Shown piece after piece: positions 8,494 to 16,361 of a DNA stretch of 54,939 nt; position 1 is the first letter of the stretch, and every line of letters starts with the position of its first letter. The DNA is taken from assembly GCA_035945995.1 (NCBI GenBank), contig DASYZR010000021.1, forward strand, positions 1-54,939, given 5' to 3'. The notes beneath the pieces are model-generated. The model ran no database searches. It saw only the letters and a list, made by a program, of their open reading frames with translations, and was not told where the DNA came from. The position numbers were made by a program, and so were the translations under genes. Source of the stretch: a bacterium. GTDB lineage: Bacteria; Sysuimicrobiota; Sysuimicrobiia; Sysuimicrobiales; Segetimicrobiaceae.

Positions 8494-9285
8494 TCAACGC
8501 GCCGGCGTCTTCACCCGGGCGGCATCGGGCCGCCACGGCTTGGTCTCGGCGCGCCAGCCGGTCAGCAGGTCGCGGACCATCTTGTCCACGAGGTAGGCGC
8601 CGGTTTCGCGGCCGTTCGGAATCATGCCGGCCATCGCCAGCGTGACGAGGCCGTGGGTTGCGCCCCACAAGATCACGACTTTCCAGGACAGGCTCTCCAG
8701 ATCCGCATCCCGCCCGCCGAGCGCCCGCTCCAGGCCGTCCCGCACGGTCAGGAAGATTTCACGGGTCTCCGGAAAGGGCTCATCCGGGGGAATCTCCGCG
8801 GAGCGCGACCGGAAGAACCGATGCCACTCCTCGCGGTCGTGCACTTCGTCGAACGGGCGGTGGCGCGGCGGAGACGACGGCTCGTCCTGCCGGTCCTTGG
8901 GTCCGGCGATGTACGGACGGACCATGCAGGCTTCGAACGCGGTCTCCCCCTGCATCCCGAGATGCATCTCGGGATGCGCGACCGCGAAGGCCCAGTAGGC
9001 CCGTCCGATCGCGAGCAGAGCCGCGACCGGGTCCTTCTCCGCGTCGCGCGCCGCCCGCATCCCCGCGAGCATCGCGCGAAAGCCTTCGCGCAGCAACTCG
9101 ACGACAATCTGCTCCTTGCTGTTGAAGTGTTCGTAAATGACGGGCGGACTGTACTCGATCTTCTCCGCGACCCGCCGGATCGTGACCGCGGGCCAGCCCT
9201 CGGCGGCCGCGATCTCACGCGCGGCGTCCAAAATCGCCCGGCGTAGCCCCTCGCGCTCCCGCTGCCGCCGTTCCCTTACGCCCAT
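8494..9285 (-). CDS. TetR family regulator with WHG-type C-terminal domain
   Basis: A 263-residue TetR family protein. The N-terminal helix-turn-helix spans ILDAAREIAAAEGWPAVTIR through VAEKIEYSPPVIYEHFNSKE. The C-terminal segment WKVVILWGATHGLVTLAMAG is the tryptophan/histidine/glycine motif of the TetR_C WHG subgroup. Between them is a charged insert of about 45 residues (from KDRQDEPSS onward), which makes it longer than the usual 190-220 residues. It heads the run tetR-hlyD-RND and is preceded by a strong promoter overlapped by a dyad, so it very likely represses its own operon. Confidence 0.91.
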   Translation of the reverse strand: MGVRERRQREREGLRRAILDAAREIAAAEGWPAVTIRRVAEKIEYSPPVIYEHFNSKEQIVVELLREGFRAMLAGMRAARDAEKDPVAALLAIGRAYWAFAVAHPEMHLGMQGETAFEACMVRPYIAGPKDRQDEPSSPPRHRPFDEVHDREEWHRFFRSRSAEIPPDEPFPETREIFLTVRDGLERALGGRDADLESLSWKVVILWGATHGLVTLAMAGMIPNGRETGAYLVDKMVRDLLTGWRAETKPWRPDAARVKTPAR

Positions 9286-9308
9286 AATATAATATCACCC
9301 CGATAATT

Positions 9309-9337
9309 AATCTAACATCGTTAGAAAATGAAGTCAA
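9309..9337 (-). promoter_or_regulatory. Promoter with overlapping TetR operator for the pump operon
   Basis: On the minus strand TTGACT (9337-9332) is followed after exactly 17 bases by TAGATT (9314-9309). Inside the spacer and overlapping the -10 box is a perfect interrupted palindrome, TCTAAC-3 bases-GTTAGA (9311-9325). CTAAC/GTTAG dyads are common operators of TetR regulators. A repressor bound here would block RNA polymerase. The predicted transcript starts near 9302, about 17 bases before the tetR ATG, and carries GGGGTGA as ribosome site. Confidence 0.75.
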
Positions 9338-9370
9338 GAGGTGTATGCGACCCGCCCCGCTCCGCGCGGG

Positions 9371-10114
9371 CTATGGGCCCGGATTTGGCCGAAGGTAGAT
9401 GTATCGCGGCCCGTAGGAGGCGAACCCGATCCGCCGGTAGACGCCGGCGCCGGCCTCGGAGGCCACCAGGACCGCGGTGTGGTACCCCGTGGCCCGGGCG
9501 TCCCGAAGCGCCGCGGACGTGATCGCAGTACCGATGCCGCGGCGGCGCATCGCGGGAATCGTCGCGACCTCGTCGATCACCGCGGCGTCCGCGGCCGGAT
9601 ACCACAGCGCCGTGGCCACGGGTGCCCCGTCCGCCCGGGCGAGGTAGTACCGGAACGCGGAATCGGCCGGCGCCACGCTGAGCGGAAGCTTGGAGTACTG
9701 GGCCAACGCTTCGTCGGGAACGCCGAATCCTGCGCCGAACGCCCGCACCCAGTCTTCGAGCGCCTCACGCGTGCGCACCCGCTCGACCGTCACGCCGGCC
9801 GGGACCGGCGCCGTTCCGGACAGCGCAGCGAGATCCGCCGCCATGGCGAGGTCCCGGTTCCGGAGGGCAAATTCGTGCGCGGCAAGACGCGGCGCCAGAT
9901 CGGGCGGCCGGCTGGAAGGCATCACCCACCACACCATGAGCCAGCCGCGCTCTCGAAACCGGGACACCACGGACTCGATCTCTCGATCCGCATCCCGGGA
10001 TGCGAGACGCGTGCGGACCACGCCGTTGTAGAAGCGGAGCGGAGTGCCGGTGGACACCCACGTGAGCCGCGGGTCCTCGTGAACCGCTCCGCCGGCCTGG
10101 CGTACGTAGGCCAC
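9371..10114 (-). CDS. GNAT family N-acetyltransferase
   Basis: A protein of about 247 residues with a C-terminal GNAT acetyltransferase domain. The acetyl-CoA-binding motif A is MRRRGIGTAITSAAL, preceded by the beta-4 strand AAVIDEVATIPA and followed by VASEAGAGVYRRIGFASYG, the usual motif B. The first hundred residues resemble the degenerate N-terminal half seen in two-domain GNAT proteins. The substrate cannot be inferred. The start is uncertain: GTG at 10114 is the first usable codon, but the frame stays open upstream to the purR stop (10170) with protein-like composition, and no other standard start is visible there. It follows purR on the same strand and separates it from the efflux genes. 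Confidence 0.8.
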   Translation of the reverse strand: MAYVRQAGGAVHEDPRLTWVSTGTPLRFYNGVVRTRLASRDADREIESVVSRFRERGWLMVWWVMPSSRPPDLAPRLAAHEFALRNRDLAMAADLAALSGTAPVPAGVTVERVRTREALEDWVRAFGAGFGVPDEALAQYSKLPLSVAPADSAFRYYLARADGAPVATALWYPAADAAVIDEVATIPAMRRRGIGTAITSAALRDARATGYHTAVLVASEAGAGVYRRIGFASYGPRYIYLRPNPGP

Positions 10115-10169
10115 GGCGGCGGCCGCGAGACCGCGCTCGATGACGCCGGCGATCGCCTGCGGAGACTGC

Positions 10170-11126
10170 TTAGACGGACGACCGGCCGTTCGCGTCGTCT
10201 CCCCGGGCGCGGGCGGAGCGCGGCGCCCGGGAGCCGTGCGCCGTGGATTCGGCGCTCCTGGCGGCGGCCACCCCGTCTGCCGCGGGGCGACCGGCGCGCC
10301 GCAGCGTCCACCGGCTCGGCGCGATTCGGACCGCGCCGGCCGCTTCGTCCACCCCGTCGAACGTCAGCAGGGACACGTACTCGTCGATCAGTTTCTCGCG
10401 CGGCTGGCTCGCCTCGATCAGCACGCCGACCCCGACGACGTCCGCCCGGCTCTCCCGCATCAGATCGCGCACGCCCCGCGCGGTGCCGCCGCCCCGCAGA
10501 AAGTCGTCGATGAACAAGGCCCGGGCCCCGGGCGCGACCGCGCGCAGCGGCAGCGTCATCGCCTGCACGGTGCGCGACGATCCCGAGACGTAATTCACCG
10601 TGACCGAGGCGCCCTCGGCGCCTTCCATCGCCCGGCCGCCGCGGCGGATCGTCACCAGGGGCACGTTGAACGCCCGCGCGGTCATCAAGGCGAGCGCGAT
10701 CCCCTTGACCTCCATCGCCAGCACGACGTCGGGCCGCCGGTCGGCAAAGAACGTGGCGAAGACGTCACCGAGGCGGGACACCACGGAGGGCAGCGACAGC
10801 AGATCCGTCATGTAGAGAAAGCCGCCCGGCAGGATGCGCGCCGGCTGGCGCAGGCGCGACGCCAGGTCCTCGGCAATCGCCTCGATCTGCGCCGGCGTGC
10901 AGAGGGGCGTGTACCGGACGCCGCCCGCCGCGCCGGCGAGCGTCTCGATCCGGCCCAACTGAAACTCCTCGCACAGCGCGCGTAGCGCGGCCAAGTCTTC
11001 GCTGATGGTCGACTTCGCTGCGCCGAGCGCCTCCGTGAAGGTGGCGAGCGGAAAGATCTTATGCGGCTCGCCAAACAGCCGTTGCGCGATCAGCACCATC
11101 CGGTCGCCGCGGCGCAGCCGCCTCAC
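10170..11126 (-). CDS. purR: PurR-type purine operon repressor (PRTase fold)
   Basis: This 318-residue protein is the Bacillus-type PurR, unrelated to the LacI-type PurR of E. coli. It has an N-terminal winged helix (KSTISEDLAALRALCEEF) and a type I phosphoribosyltransferase fold. The PRPP-binding loop is ALFIDDFLRGGGTARG. In Bacillus, PRPP binding releases the repressor from pur operators. The GTG start at 11126 is supported by the N-terminus RRLRRGDRMVLIAQRLF, which lines up with the start of the Bacillus protein, and by a GTGA overlap with the upstream gene. About 40 extra polar residues follow the catalytic fold and look disordered. Its position after ispE and a nucleotidyltransferase matches Gram-positive gene order. 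Confidence 0.93.
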   Translation of the reverse strand: MRRLRRGDRMVLIAQRLFGEPHKIFPLATFTEALGAAKSTISEDLAALRALCEEFQLGRIETLAGAAGGVRYTPLCTPAQIEAIAEDLASRLRQPARILPGGFLYMTDLLSLPSVVSRLGDVFATFFADRRPDVVLAMEVKGIALALMTARAFNVPLVTIRRGGRAMEGAEGASVTVNYVSGSSRTVQAMTLPLRAVAPGARALFIDDFLRGGGTARGVRDLMRESRADVVGVGVLIEASQPREKLIDEYVSLLTFDGVDEAAGAVRIAPSRWTLRRAGRPAADGVAAARSAESTAHGSRAPRSARARGDDANGRSSV

Positions 11127-11920
11127 CCGACGTGTACCGCGGCACCGGGCGCGGGCGCGAGAACGGCCCGCACGACGTCCAGGACCTCAGGCGTGTCGAC
11201 GTCGAGGGCGACGCCCGGATCCCGGCAGACGATCGCGCGGGCGCGGAGCCCCGCCACCGCCTCGGCCCGGCGCTCCAGGGCCGCGATGCGGAGCCGCCCG
11301 GTCGCGAGCCCGACGAGTGTCCCGAGGCCGAACAGCCGCGCCAAGTCCCATGGGCGCTTGCGGGCGCGGACGGCGCGCTCGAGGATCGGGCGGACGCGAA
11401 CGAACGCCGCGGGGCGCAGCAGGATGAGGCTCCCGCCGGTGAATGTTCCGTCGGCGAGGCGCACGAACGTCTTCCGTACGCCGGGAAAGGCGCGCACGAC
11501 GTCCTCACGCGACACGATCGCGTACGCCGCGTCGGCGTCCGCCGCGTCGGCCGCGTCGAGAAACGCGGCCACCGCGGCGGAGGTGAGGAGGGGCACGTCG
11601 GCCGCCGCCACGAGGACGGAAACGGCACCGCGGGAGGCATCCACGGGCCGGGGACCGCCGAGCGCGGCAAGCCCTGCCGCCAGGTTGTCGAGGAGTCCGC
11701 CCGTGGCGACGACCGTCATCGTCGCCGCGGCGGCGATCGCCGGCGGAACGGATGCAGGACCCGCAAGCGCGATGCGGCCGATGTGCGGGGTGGCGCGTAG
11801 GGCCGAAAGGACCCGCTCCACCATCGTGGAGCCCCCGACCGGCGCAAACGCCTTTGGAAGCGCGCTGCCGGTCAGCGCGGGAGCTGGCGGCCCGCCTGCC
11901 AGGACGACCGCGTCGACAAT
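11123..11920 (-). CDS. MobA-like nucleotidyltransferase family protein
   Basis: A protein of about 265 residues with an NTP-transferase (GT-A) fold. The N-terminus has VDAVVLAGGPPAPALTG then PKAFAPVGGSTMVERVLSAL, the nucleotide-binding signature in the relaxed form seen in the family usually found between ispE and purR in Gram-positives. Later blocks are LLDNLAAGLAAL and VLVAAADVPLLTSAAV (metal-binding aspartate in AADVP). Its substrate is unknown. The start is not clear: between the ispE stop and the first strand there is no ATG, GTG or TTG in frame. I mark the ATT at 11920 as a placeholder; GTA or ACG just after AGAGGA (about 11937-11940) are alternatives. The stop overlaps purR by four bases (GTGA). 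Confidence 0.75.
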   Translation of the reverse strand: MVDAVVLAGGPPAPALTGSALPKAFAPVGGSTMVERVLSALRATPHIGRIALAGPASVPPAIAAAATMTVVATGGLLDNLAAGLAALGGPRPVDASRGAVSVLVAAADVPLLTSAAVAAFLDAADAADADAAYAIVSREDVVRAFPGVRKTFVRLADGTFTGGSLILLRPAAFVRVRPILERAVRARKRPWDLARLFGLGTLVGLATGRLRIAALERRAEAVAGLRARAIVCRDPGVALDVDTPEVLDVVRAVLAPAPGAAVHVG

Positions 11921-11934
11921 CCTGAGCGCGGCCG

Positions 11935-12801
11935 CTACCGTTCCTCTGCGAAGGTCCGCGTCACGAAGACCTCGTGCCCGGCGTCCGCGGCGAGGGATGC
12001 GGCGATCGTCCTCGCGTCGGCCTCGTTGGCGGCGAGCGCGAACATCACCGGGCCCGTGCCCGACATCGACACGCCGAGCGGACGGTGCGCCGCGATGCGC
12101 TCGCGGAGCGCGCGGACGGCGGGATGGTGAGATTCCACCACGTCCTCGAACACGTTGTAGAGCAGCCGTCCGACTTCGGCGGGATCCTCGGTCTCGAGCG
12201 CCCGCATGACGGCGCGCGTATCCGGCCGGCGCCGCTCGGTCGCGTGGTCCAACACCCCGTACGCCCACTCCGTCGAGATCTGCAGCGGGGGCCGCGCCAG
12301 CACCACCCACGTGGTCGGCAGCGGCCGGAGCGGCTGAATCCGCTCGCCGCGTCCCAACGCCAGCGCCGCCCCGCCGGCCAGGAAGAAGGGCACGTCGGAG
12401 CCGATCTGGCCGGCCAACTCCAACAACTGCCGCTCGTCGAGGCGCAGCTTCCACATCTGTGCGAGTCCCAGCAGCGTGACGGCCGCGTCGCTCGAGCCCC
12501 CGCCGAGGCCGGACGCGATCGGGATCGTCTTCGTCAGCTCGACCTCGACGCCGCGGGGCACGCGAAAGGTCTCCCGGAGCAGGGCGGCCGCGCGGTGCAC
12601 GATGTTCTGCGTGTCCTCCGGCACTTCGGGACTCGCGCAGCGGACGGCGATGCCGTCCCCGTCCTCCCGCAGGGTGATCGAGTCGTGCAATTCGACGGTG
12701 TGCAGAATCGTTTCGATGTCGTGATACCCGTCCGAGCGATCGCCGAGCACATCGAGCGTCAGATTGACTTTGGCGTACGCGTTGAGGTGCAGCTCCTTCA
12801 C
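11935..12801 (-). CDS. ispE: 4-diphosphocytidyl-2-C-methyl-D-erythritol kinase
   Basis: This 288-residue GHMP kinase phosphorylates CDP-methylerythritol in the MEP route to isoprenoid precursors. The N-terminal NAYAKVNLTLDVLG and DGYHDIETI motifs and the ATP-binding loop PIASGLGGGSSDAAV are exact family signatures; the C-terminal SMSGTGPVMFAL is motif III. I chose the GTG at 12801 because GAGGAGGG is seven bases upstream and the product then starts at KELHLNAYAKVNL as in other IspE proteins. A longer frame to 12873 would run through a repeat and a hairpin. The end abuts the nucleotidyltransferase gene, suggesting one transcript ispE, nucleotidyltransferase, purR. Confidence 0.95.
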   Translation of the reverse strand: MKELHLNAYAKVNLTLDVLGDRSDGYHDIETILHTVELHDSITLREDGDGIAVRCASPEVPEDTQNIVHRAAALLRETFRVPRGVEVELTKTIPIASGLGGGSSDAAVTLLGLAQMWKLRLDERQLLELAGQIGSDVPFFLAGGAALALGRGERIQPLRPLPTTWVVLARPPLQISTEWAYGVLDHATERRRPDTRAVMRALETEDPAEVGRLLYNVFEDVVESHHPAVRALRERIAAHRPLGVSMSGTGPVMFALAANEADARTIAASLAADAGHEVFVTRTFAEER

Positions 12802-12816
12802 TGCGGCACCCTCCTC

Positions 12817-12834
12817 TTGATCATCTTGATCATC
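12817..12834. repeat. Tandem 9-bp repeat upstream of ispE
   Basis: TTGATCATC occurs twice in a row; on the minus strand it reads GATGATCAA twice, just before the ispE ribosome site. Each copy contains the palindrome TGATCA. It could be a protein site or a chance duplication. Confidence 0.5.
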
Positions 12835-12854
12835 GGGACTCGCACCTAAACACA

Positions 12855-12916
12855 CAACCCGCGGCGCCGTCACAAGGCGGCTCCGCGGGTTGCGCCACGA
12901 ACGAAACGTTCGTGGC
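12855..12916. repeat. Two adjacent perfect hairpins between ispE and the LCP gene
   Basis: The first hairpin pairs CAACCCGCGG (12855-12864) with CCGCGGGTTG (12883-12892) around an 18-base loop, which itself can pair CGCC with GGCG. One base later GCCACGAACG (12894-12903), loop AAA, pairs perfectly with CGTTCGTGGC (12907-12916). Both flanking genes point away, so plain end-of-gene terminators are not expected. Read toward ispE the larger stem is followed by only a weak T-containing tract (TGTGTTTAG). They may form an ispE leader structure, an attenuator or a small RNA. Apart from the hairpins, the repeat and the LCP promoter, I see nothing else in 12802-13123. Confidence 0.6.
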
Positions 12917-13035
12917 CGTCGGCGCTGTACGTGACCCTCGCATCTCCCGTCACCCCATGCCAGGGACGGTCAACCGTTGCACCCTACACTTCGCCCCTCT
13001 CATTAGCGTTCCTTCCCCAAACGTTAACATTCGAT

Positions 13036-13082
13036 CCCCGGCGCGGCCGGGGCGCGGGCCTGCCCCGCGCTTTGCGCGGGGC
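13036..13082. repeat. Pair of GC-rich hairpins upstream of the LCP gene
   Basis: CCCCGG-5 bases-CCGGGG (13036-13052) is followed by GCCCCGCGC, loop TTT, GCGCGGGGC (13062-13082). They lie directly upstream of the proposed -35 box of the LCP gene. No T tract follows on either strand. Their role is unknown. Confidence 0.5.
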
Positions 13083-13084
13083 CT

Positions 13085-13113
13085 GTTACACTCGCCGGCG
13101 AACAGCGTAGAGT
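13085..13113 (+). promoter_or_regulatory. Possible leaderless promoter of the LCP gene
   Basis: GTTACA (13085-13090) and TAGAGT (13108-13113) are separated by 17 bases, and a second -10-like TATAGA overlaps at 13113-13118. The start codon follows at 13124 with no Shine-Dalgarno sequence between. This puts the transcription start at or within a few bases of the ATG, so the message is probably leaderless. Confidence 0.5.
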
Positions 13114-13123
13114 ATAGACAGCC

Positions 13124-14428
13124 ATGCCAACGCAACCACCGCCACCCAACACGGTGACTTCGGACGCGGTCCCAGGAGCGGGCCGGCCGAAGGCGCGGCC
13201 CGCGTGGGCCCGCGCGGCCGGGGCCGTGGTCCGGGGCCTCGTCATCGGCTTTGCAGCGGCGCTGGCCGGCGCCGTGGCCGTCGCGGCCCTCCGCGCGGAG
13301 CCGGCGGGGCCGACGTTCGCGTGGCCGTTCCGCGTCACCGGACGCACCAACGTGCTCGTGATGGGCCTCGATCGGACCGTCAGCGACCGGAACCCCAACG
13401 TGGTCTACCCGGTCAGCCGCACCGACACGCTCATCGCCGTCGGCTTCGATCCCGGCTCGCGCCGTGTCCACGTCCTGAGCATCCCGCGCGACACCCGGGC
13501 GGCCATCCCCGGCCACGGCACGGACAAGATCAACGCGGCGCACGCCTACGGCGACCTCGCGCTCACCCGGCGGACGGTGGAGAATTTCACGGGCGTCGCG
13601 TTCCCGTACTACATCACGATGACCGAGCGCGGCTACGTCCATCTGATCGACGCGGTCGGCGGCGTGACCATCCGCATCGACAAGGACCTCAACTACGACG
13701 ACAACTGGGACGGGCTGCACGTCCATTTGAAGAAAGGCAACCGCCGGCTGGGCGGCCAGGCCGCGATCGAATACGCCCGGTTCCGCCACGACCCGCTCGG
13801 CGATATCGGACGGATCCGGCGCCAGCAGCAGGTCGTCGACGCGCTCGTGGCCGAACTGCGCCGGCCGCGGGTCGTGTTCCGCGCCGGCCGGATTCTCACC
13901 GTCTTTCGCGAGGACATCGCCACGAATCTCCGGCCGGAGCAGCTGATCGCGCTCGGATGGTTCGCCGCGCGCCTGCCAAAGGACGGCATCGACCGCGGCA
14001 CGCTCCCGGGGCGGTTCGGCGCCTCGGATTGGCTGCCGGACCCGGCCGAAGACCGGGCCACGATCGCGCGGATGTTCTACGGCATGGACGCCGCCGACTT
14101 GGCGCGGACGTCCGTCGAAGTATTGACGTCCGGCGCAGGCCGCGACGCCGTCGGGGACGCGCTCGCCCGCCTCGGCGCCCTCGGCGTGCGAGTGGTCCGC
14201 GTCGCCTCCGCTCCCGATGCCGCCGAGAGCGTGCTCGTCGTGCACCAGGGCGACACCCGGGTGGCCGCGGTCATCGCCGCCGGCACGCGGATGAGCCGCG
14301 TCCTCGTCGAGCCGGCCTCAACGGCGGCGGTCACCGCGGCGGCGCCGCGCGGGACGGCGCCGGCAGAATTCACCCTCGTCCTGGGGCGCGGCTACGGCGC
14401 CCAGGTGACCCCGCCGCCCACCCCGTAG
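13124..14428 (+). CDS. LytR-CpsA-Psr (LCP) family ligase with LytR_C domain
   Basis: A 434-residue membrane-anchored protein. After a short proline-rich cytoplasmic tail there is one membrane helix (GLVIGFAAALAGAVAVAAL, about 39-57). The LCP domain has the hallmarks RTDTLIAVGFDP, VLSIPRDTRAAIP, KINAAHAYG and the arginine-rich FRHDPLGDIGRIRRQQQVV that holds the polyprenyl pyrophosphate. These enzymes attach polyprenyl-linked glycopolymers to peptidoglycan or proteins outside the membrane. The last hundred residues (TSVEVLTSGAG onward) are the LytR_C domain. It reads away from ispE and converges on rsmA, whose stop lies ten bases beyond. It interrupts the usual order between rsmA and ispE. Confidence 0.92.
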   Translation: MPTQPPPPNTVTSDAVPGAGRPKARPAWARAAGAVVRGLVIGFAAALAGAVAVAALRAEPAGPTFAWPFRVTGRTNVLVMGLDRTVSDRNPNVVYPVSRTDTLIAVGFDPGSRRVHVLSIPRDTRAAIPGHGTDKINAAHAYGDLALTRRTVENFTGVAFPYYITMTERGYVHLIDAVGGVTIRIDKDLNYDDNWDGLHVHLKKGNRRLGGQAAIEYARFRHDPLGDIGRIRRQQQVVDALVAELRRPRVVFRAGRILTVFREDIATNLRPEQLIALGWFAARLPKDGIDRGTLPGRFGASDWLPDPAEDRATIARMFYGMDAADLARTSVEVLTSGAGRDAVGDALARLGALGVRVVRVASAPDAAESVLVVHQGDTRVAAVIAAGTRMSRVLVEPASTAAVTAAAPRGTAPAEFTLVLGRGYGAQVTPPPTP

Positions 14429-14438
14429 CCGGTGCGCG

Positions 14439-15323
14439 TCAGCGATCGGCCGGGTACAGGGCACGGGTCAGGGCGGCGAACGCCTCGAGTCCGAGGGTCT
14501 CCGCGCGGGCGCGCGGATCGACACCGGCGGCGCGGCAGGCAGAGGCGACCGCGGCCGGGGACAACTCCAGTCCGCGCGCAAGGGCGTTGGCCAGCGTCTT
14601 GCGGCGGTGGCCGAAGCCGGCCGCCACGACCCGAAACAACCGCGCCTCATCGTCAACTCGCACGGGCGGACGCGGGTGGGGCACCAGGGCCAGCACCGAC
14701 GATTCCACGTCCGGGGCCGGGAGAAACGCCCCGGGCGGAATCCGCGACACGATCCTGGCGGCCGCCCGATACCGCACCGCGACCGAGAGGCGCCCATAGG
14801 CCGCCGTCCCGGGTCCGGCGGCGATGCGCTCCGCGACCTCGCGCTGGACGGTCACGACGAGCCGGGCCATCCCGAGGCCGGGTTCGAGCAGGCGCAGCAG
14901 GAGCGGGGCCGCGATGTTGTAGGGCAGATTCGCGACGGCCTTGCGGGCACCGGCGCTCCCCGGGTCCGGCAGCAGCGCCGCGAGGTCCATGTGCAGGGCG
15001 TCGCCGTGCACGATGCGGACGTTGGGCAGCGTGCCGGCGCGGGCCGCCAGCACGCGCACCAGACGGGGATCGACTTCGACGGCGATCACGGCGCCGGCCC
15101 GCGCGGCCAGCGCCTCGGTCAGAGTGCCGAGCCCGGGCCCGACCTCCAGCACCGTGTCGCGAAGGGACAGCTCCGCGGACGCGACGATAACGTCGAGCAC
15201 CCGGGCGCTGACGAGAAAATGCTGGCCCCAGCGCTTCGTGGGACGGACGCCGAACCGCCGCAGCAGCGCACGGGTCGCCGCGGGACTCGCCGGCGGCTCG
15301 CCGCTAATGAGGCCCGCTCCCAC
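14439..15323 (-). CDS. rsmA: 16S rRNA (adenine1518-N6/adenine1519-N6)-dimethyltransferase
   Basis: A 294-residue KsgA/RsmA enzyme, which dimethylates the two adjacent adenines in helix 45 of 16S rRNA late in 30S assembly, using S-adenosylmethionine. Visible motifs are KRWGQHFL, the SAM-binding LEVGPGLGTLTEAL, IAVEVDPRLV, GDALHMD and the catalytic NLPYNIAAPLL. The C-terminal helical domain includes FGHRRKTLANAL. The GTG start directly abuts the TAG of the YabE-like gene (TAGGTG), so translation is coupled. In Bacillus rnmV (RNase M5) usually lies between these two genes; here it is absent. Confidence 0.95.
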   Translation of the reverse strand: MGAGLISGEPPASPAATRALLRRFGVRPTKRWGQHFLVSARVLDVIVASAELSLRDTVLEVGPGLGTLTEALAARAGAVIAVEVDPRLVRVLAARAGTLPNVRIVHGDALHMDLAALLPDPGSAGARKAVANLPYNIAAPLLLRLLEPGLGMARLVVTVQREVAERIAAGPGTAAYGRLSVAVRYRAAARIVSRIPPGAFLPAPDVESSVLALVPHPRPPVRVDDEARLFRVVAAGFGHRRKTLANALARGLELSPAAVASACRAAGVDPRARAETLGLEAFAALTRALYPADR

Positions 15324-16361
15324 CTACCGGCGATCGAGAATGTAGACCTTGACCGTCCGGCGGCCGAAGTGGATCGCTTCGTCGTAGCTGTTGAAGCACA
15401 GATCGATGCGCATGCCTTGGATCGCGCCGCCGGTGTCGCCGGCGACGGCGTAGCCATAGCCGTCGATGAACAACCGCGTCCCGAGGGGAATCAGCGAAGG
15501 ATCGACCGCGACCACCCCGCGCTGCGCCAGGAGCCCGACCGCCGTCCGGGGTCCGACGCCGCCGCCGAAGTTGTTGGGCCCGGAATAGTACGCCGTGGCG
15601 TCAAGCATCAGGTACTCGCGGCCCGCGAAATCGCCGCGGGCGGCGACCAACGCCCGCGTGCCCACCGCGATCACGCGCGGGACCGGTGCGTGGAGGGCGG
15701 TCCAAAGGTGGGGAACGACGGCGGCCGGCCGGCCGTTGGCGTAGAGCGCCTCGACGTTCCGCTGATCCAATCCCGCCCGGCCCTCACTCCGCACGACCCG
15801 ATCGCCCTTGAACAACTGCGGGTCGCCGACGACCCGCGAGGAAAAGGCTACCGGCCGCTGCTCCACCCAGGTGCGCCATTCGCGCCGCTCGACGGTCACC
15901 CGCATCCCCGCGACAAGCGCGGTGCCGGGATCCGGGTACACGCGATCGATCGGTCCAAGCGGCACACCCAGGGTCCGCAGCGCCTCGGCGACGGTCGTGG
16001 CGGCCACCTGGACCGGCGAGCTGTCGGTCCCGACGTGCAGGGTCAGAGGGACCGACCGTATCACCGCGACCTGAATCCCCGGCCACAGCAAGGTATCCGC
16101 CGCGGGGACGAGCCGATCGCCGGGGTGCATCGTGATCTGGGCCGACTCTGCCGCGTCCCCTACGGTCCCTCGATACGACCGGAATGTCAGTTGGCGCCCG
16201 TCGACCGAGATGTGCACCGTGCGCCCGACGGGAAGGCCCCACGTGGCGAGCACTGCGACCATGGGAAGCAACAGACCGAGGAAGAGACACGCGCGAACGG
16301 CCTGACGGGCGGTGCCGGCGCGGAGAGGCCCCGCGGAGACCGCCGACGTGCCTGGTGGCAT
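15324..16361 (-). CDS. YabE-like cell-wall protein (DUF348 and 3D domain)
   Basis: A 345-residue exported protein. One N-terminal membrane segment (residues about 22-41) is followed by DUF348-type repeats (VHISVDGRQLTFRSYRGTV and its echo LTLHVGTDSSPVQVAATTV), a short linker, and a C-terminal 3D domain. The 3D domain has its three aspartates in GVVAVDPSLIPLGTRLFID, AGDTGGAI and MRIDLCFNS. 3D domains resemble lytic transglycosylases such as MltA and occur in resuscitation-promoting factors and YabE, where they act on peptidoglycan. No intact G5 domain is seen. AAGGGGGG lies four bases before the ATG. It heads the transcript yabE-rsmA and has a long leader. Confidence 0.88.
   Translation of the reverse strand: MPPGTSAVSAGPLRAGTARQAVRACLFLGLLLPMVAVLATWGLPVGRTVHISVDGRQLTFRSYRGTVGDAAESAQITMHPGDRLVPAADTLLWPGIQVAVIRSVPLTLHVGTDSSPVQVAATTVAEALRTLGVPLGPIDRVYPDPGTALVAGMRVTVERREWRTWVEQRPVAFSSRVVGDPQLFKGDRVVRSEGRAGLDQRNVEALYANGRPAAVVPHLWTALHAPVPRVIAVGTRALVAARGDFAGREYLMLDATAYYSGPNNFGGGVGPRTAVGLLAQRGVVAVDPSLIPLGTRLFIDGYGYAVAGDTGGAIQGMRIDLCFNSYDEAIHFGRRTVKVYILDRR

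Noticed and set aside
10170-11099. Shorter PurR start at ATG 11099
   Set aside because: It would remove the first residues of the winged helix that align with Bacillus PurR; GTG 11126 with the GTGA overlap fits better.
12817-12834. Start of a CRISPR-like or VNTR array
   Set aside because: Only two 9-bp units with no spacers; no cas genes are in the window.
12894-12916. Rho-independent terminator
   Set aside because: The stem is perfect but no T tract follows on either strand, and no gene points toward it.
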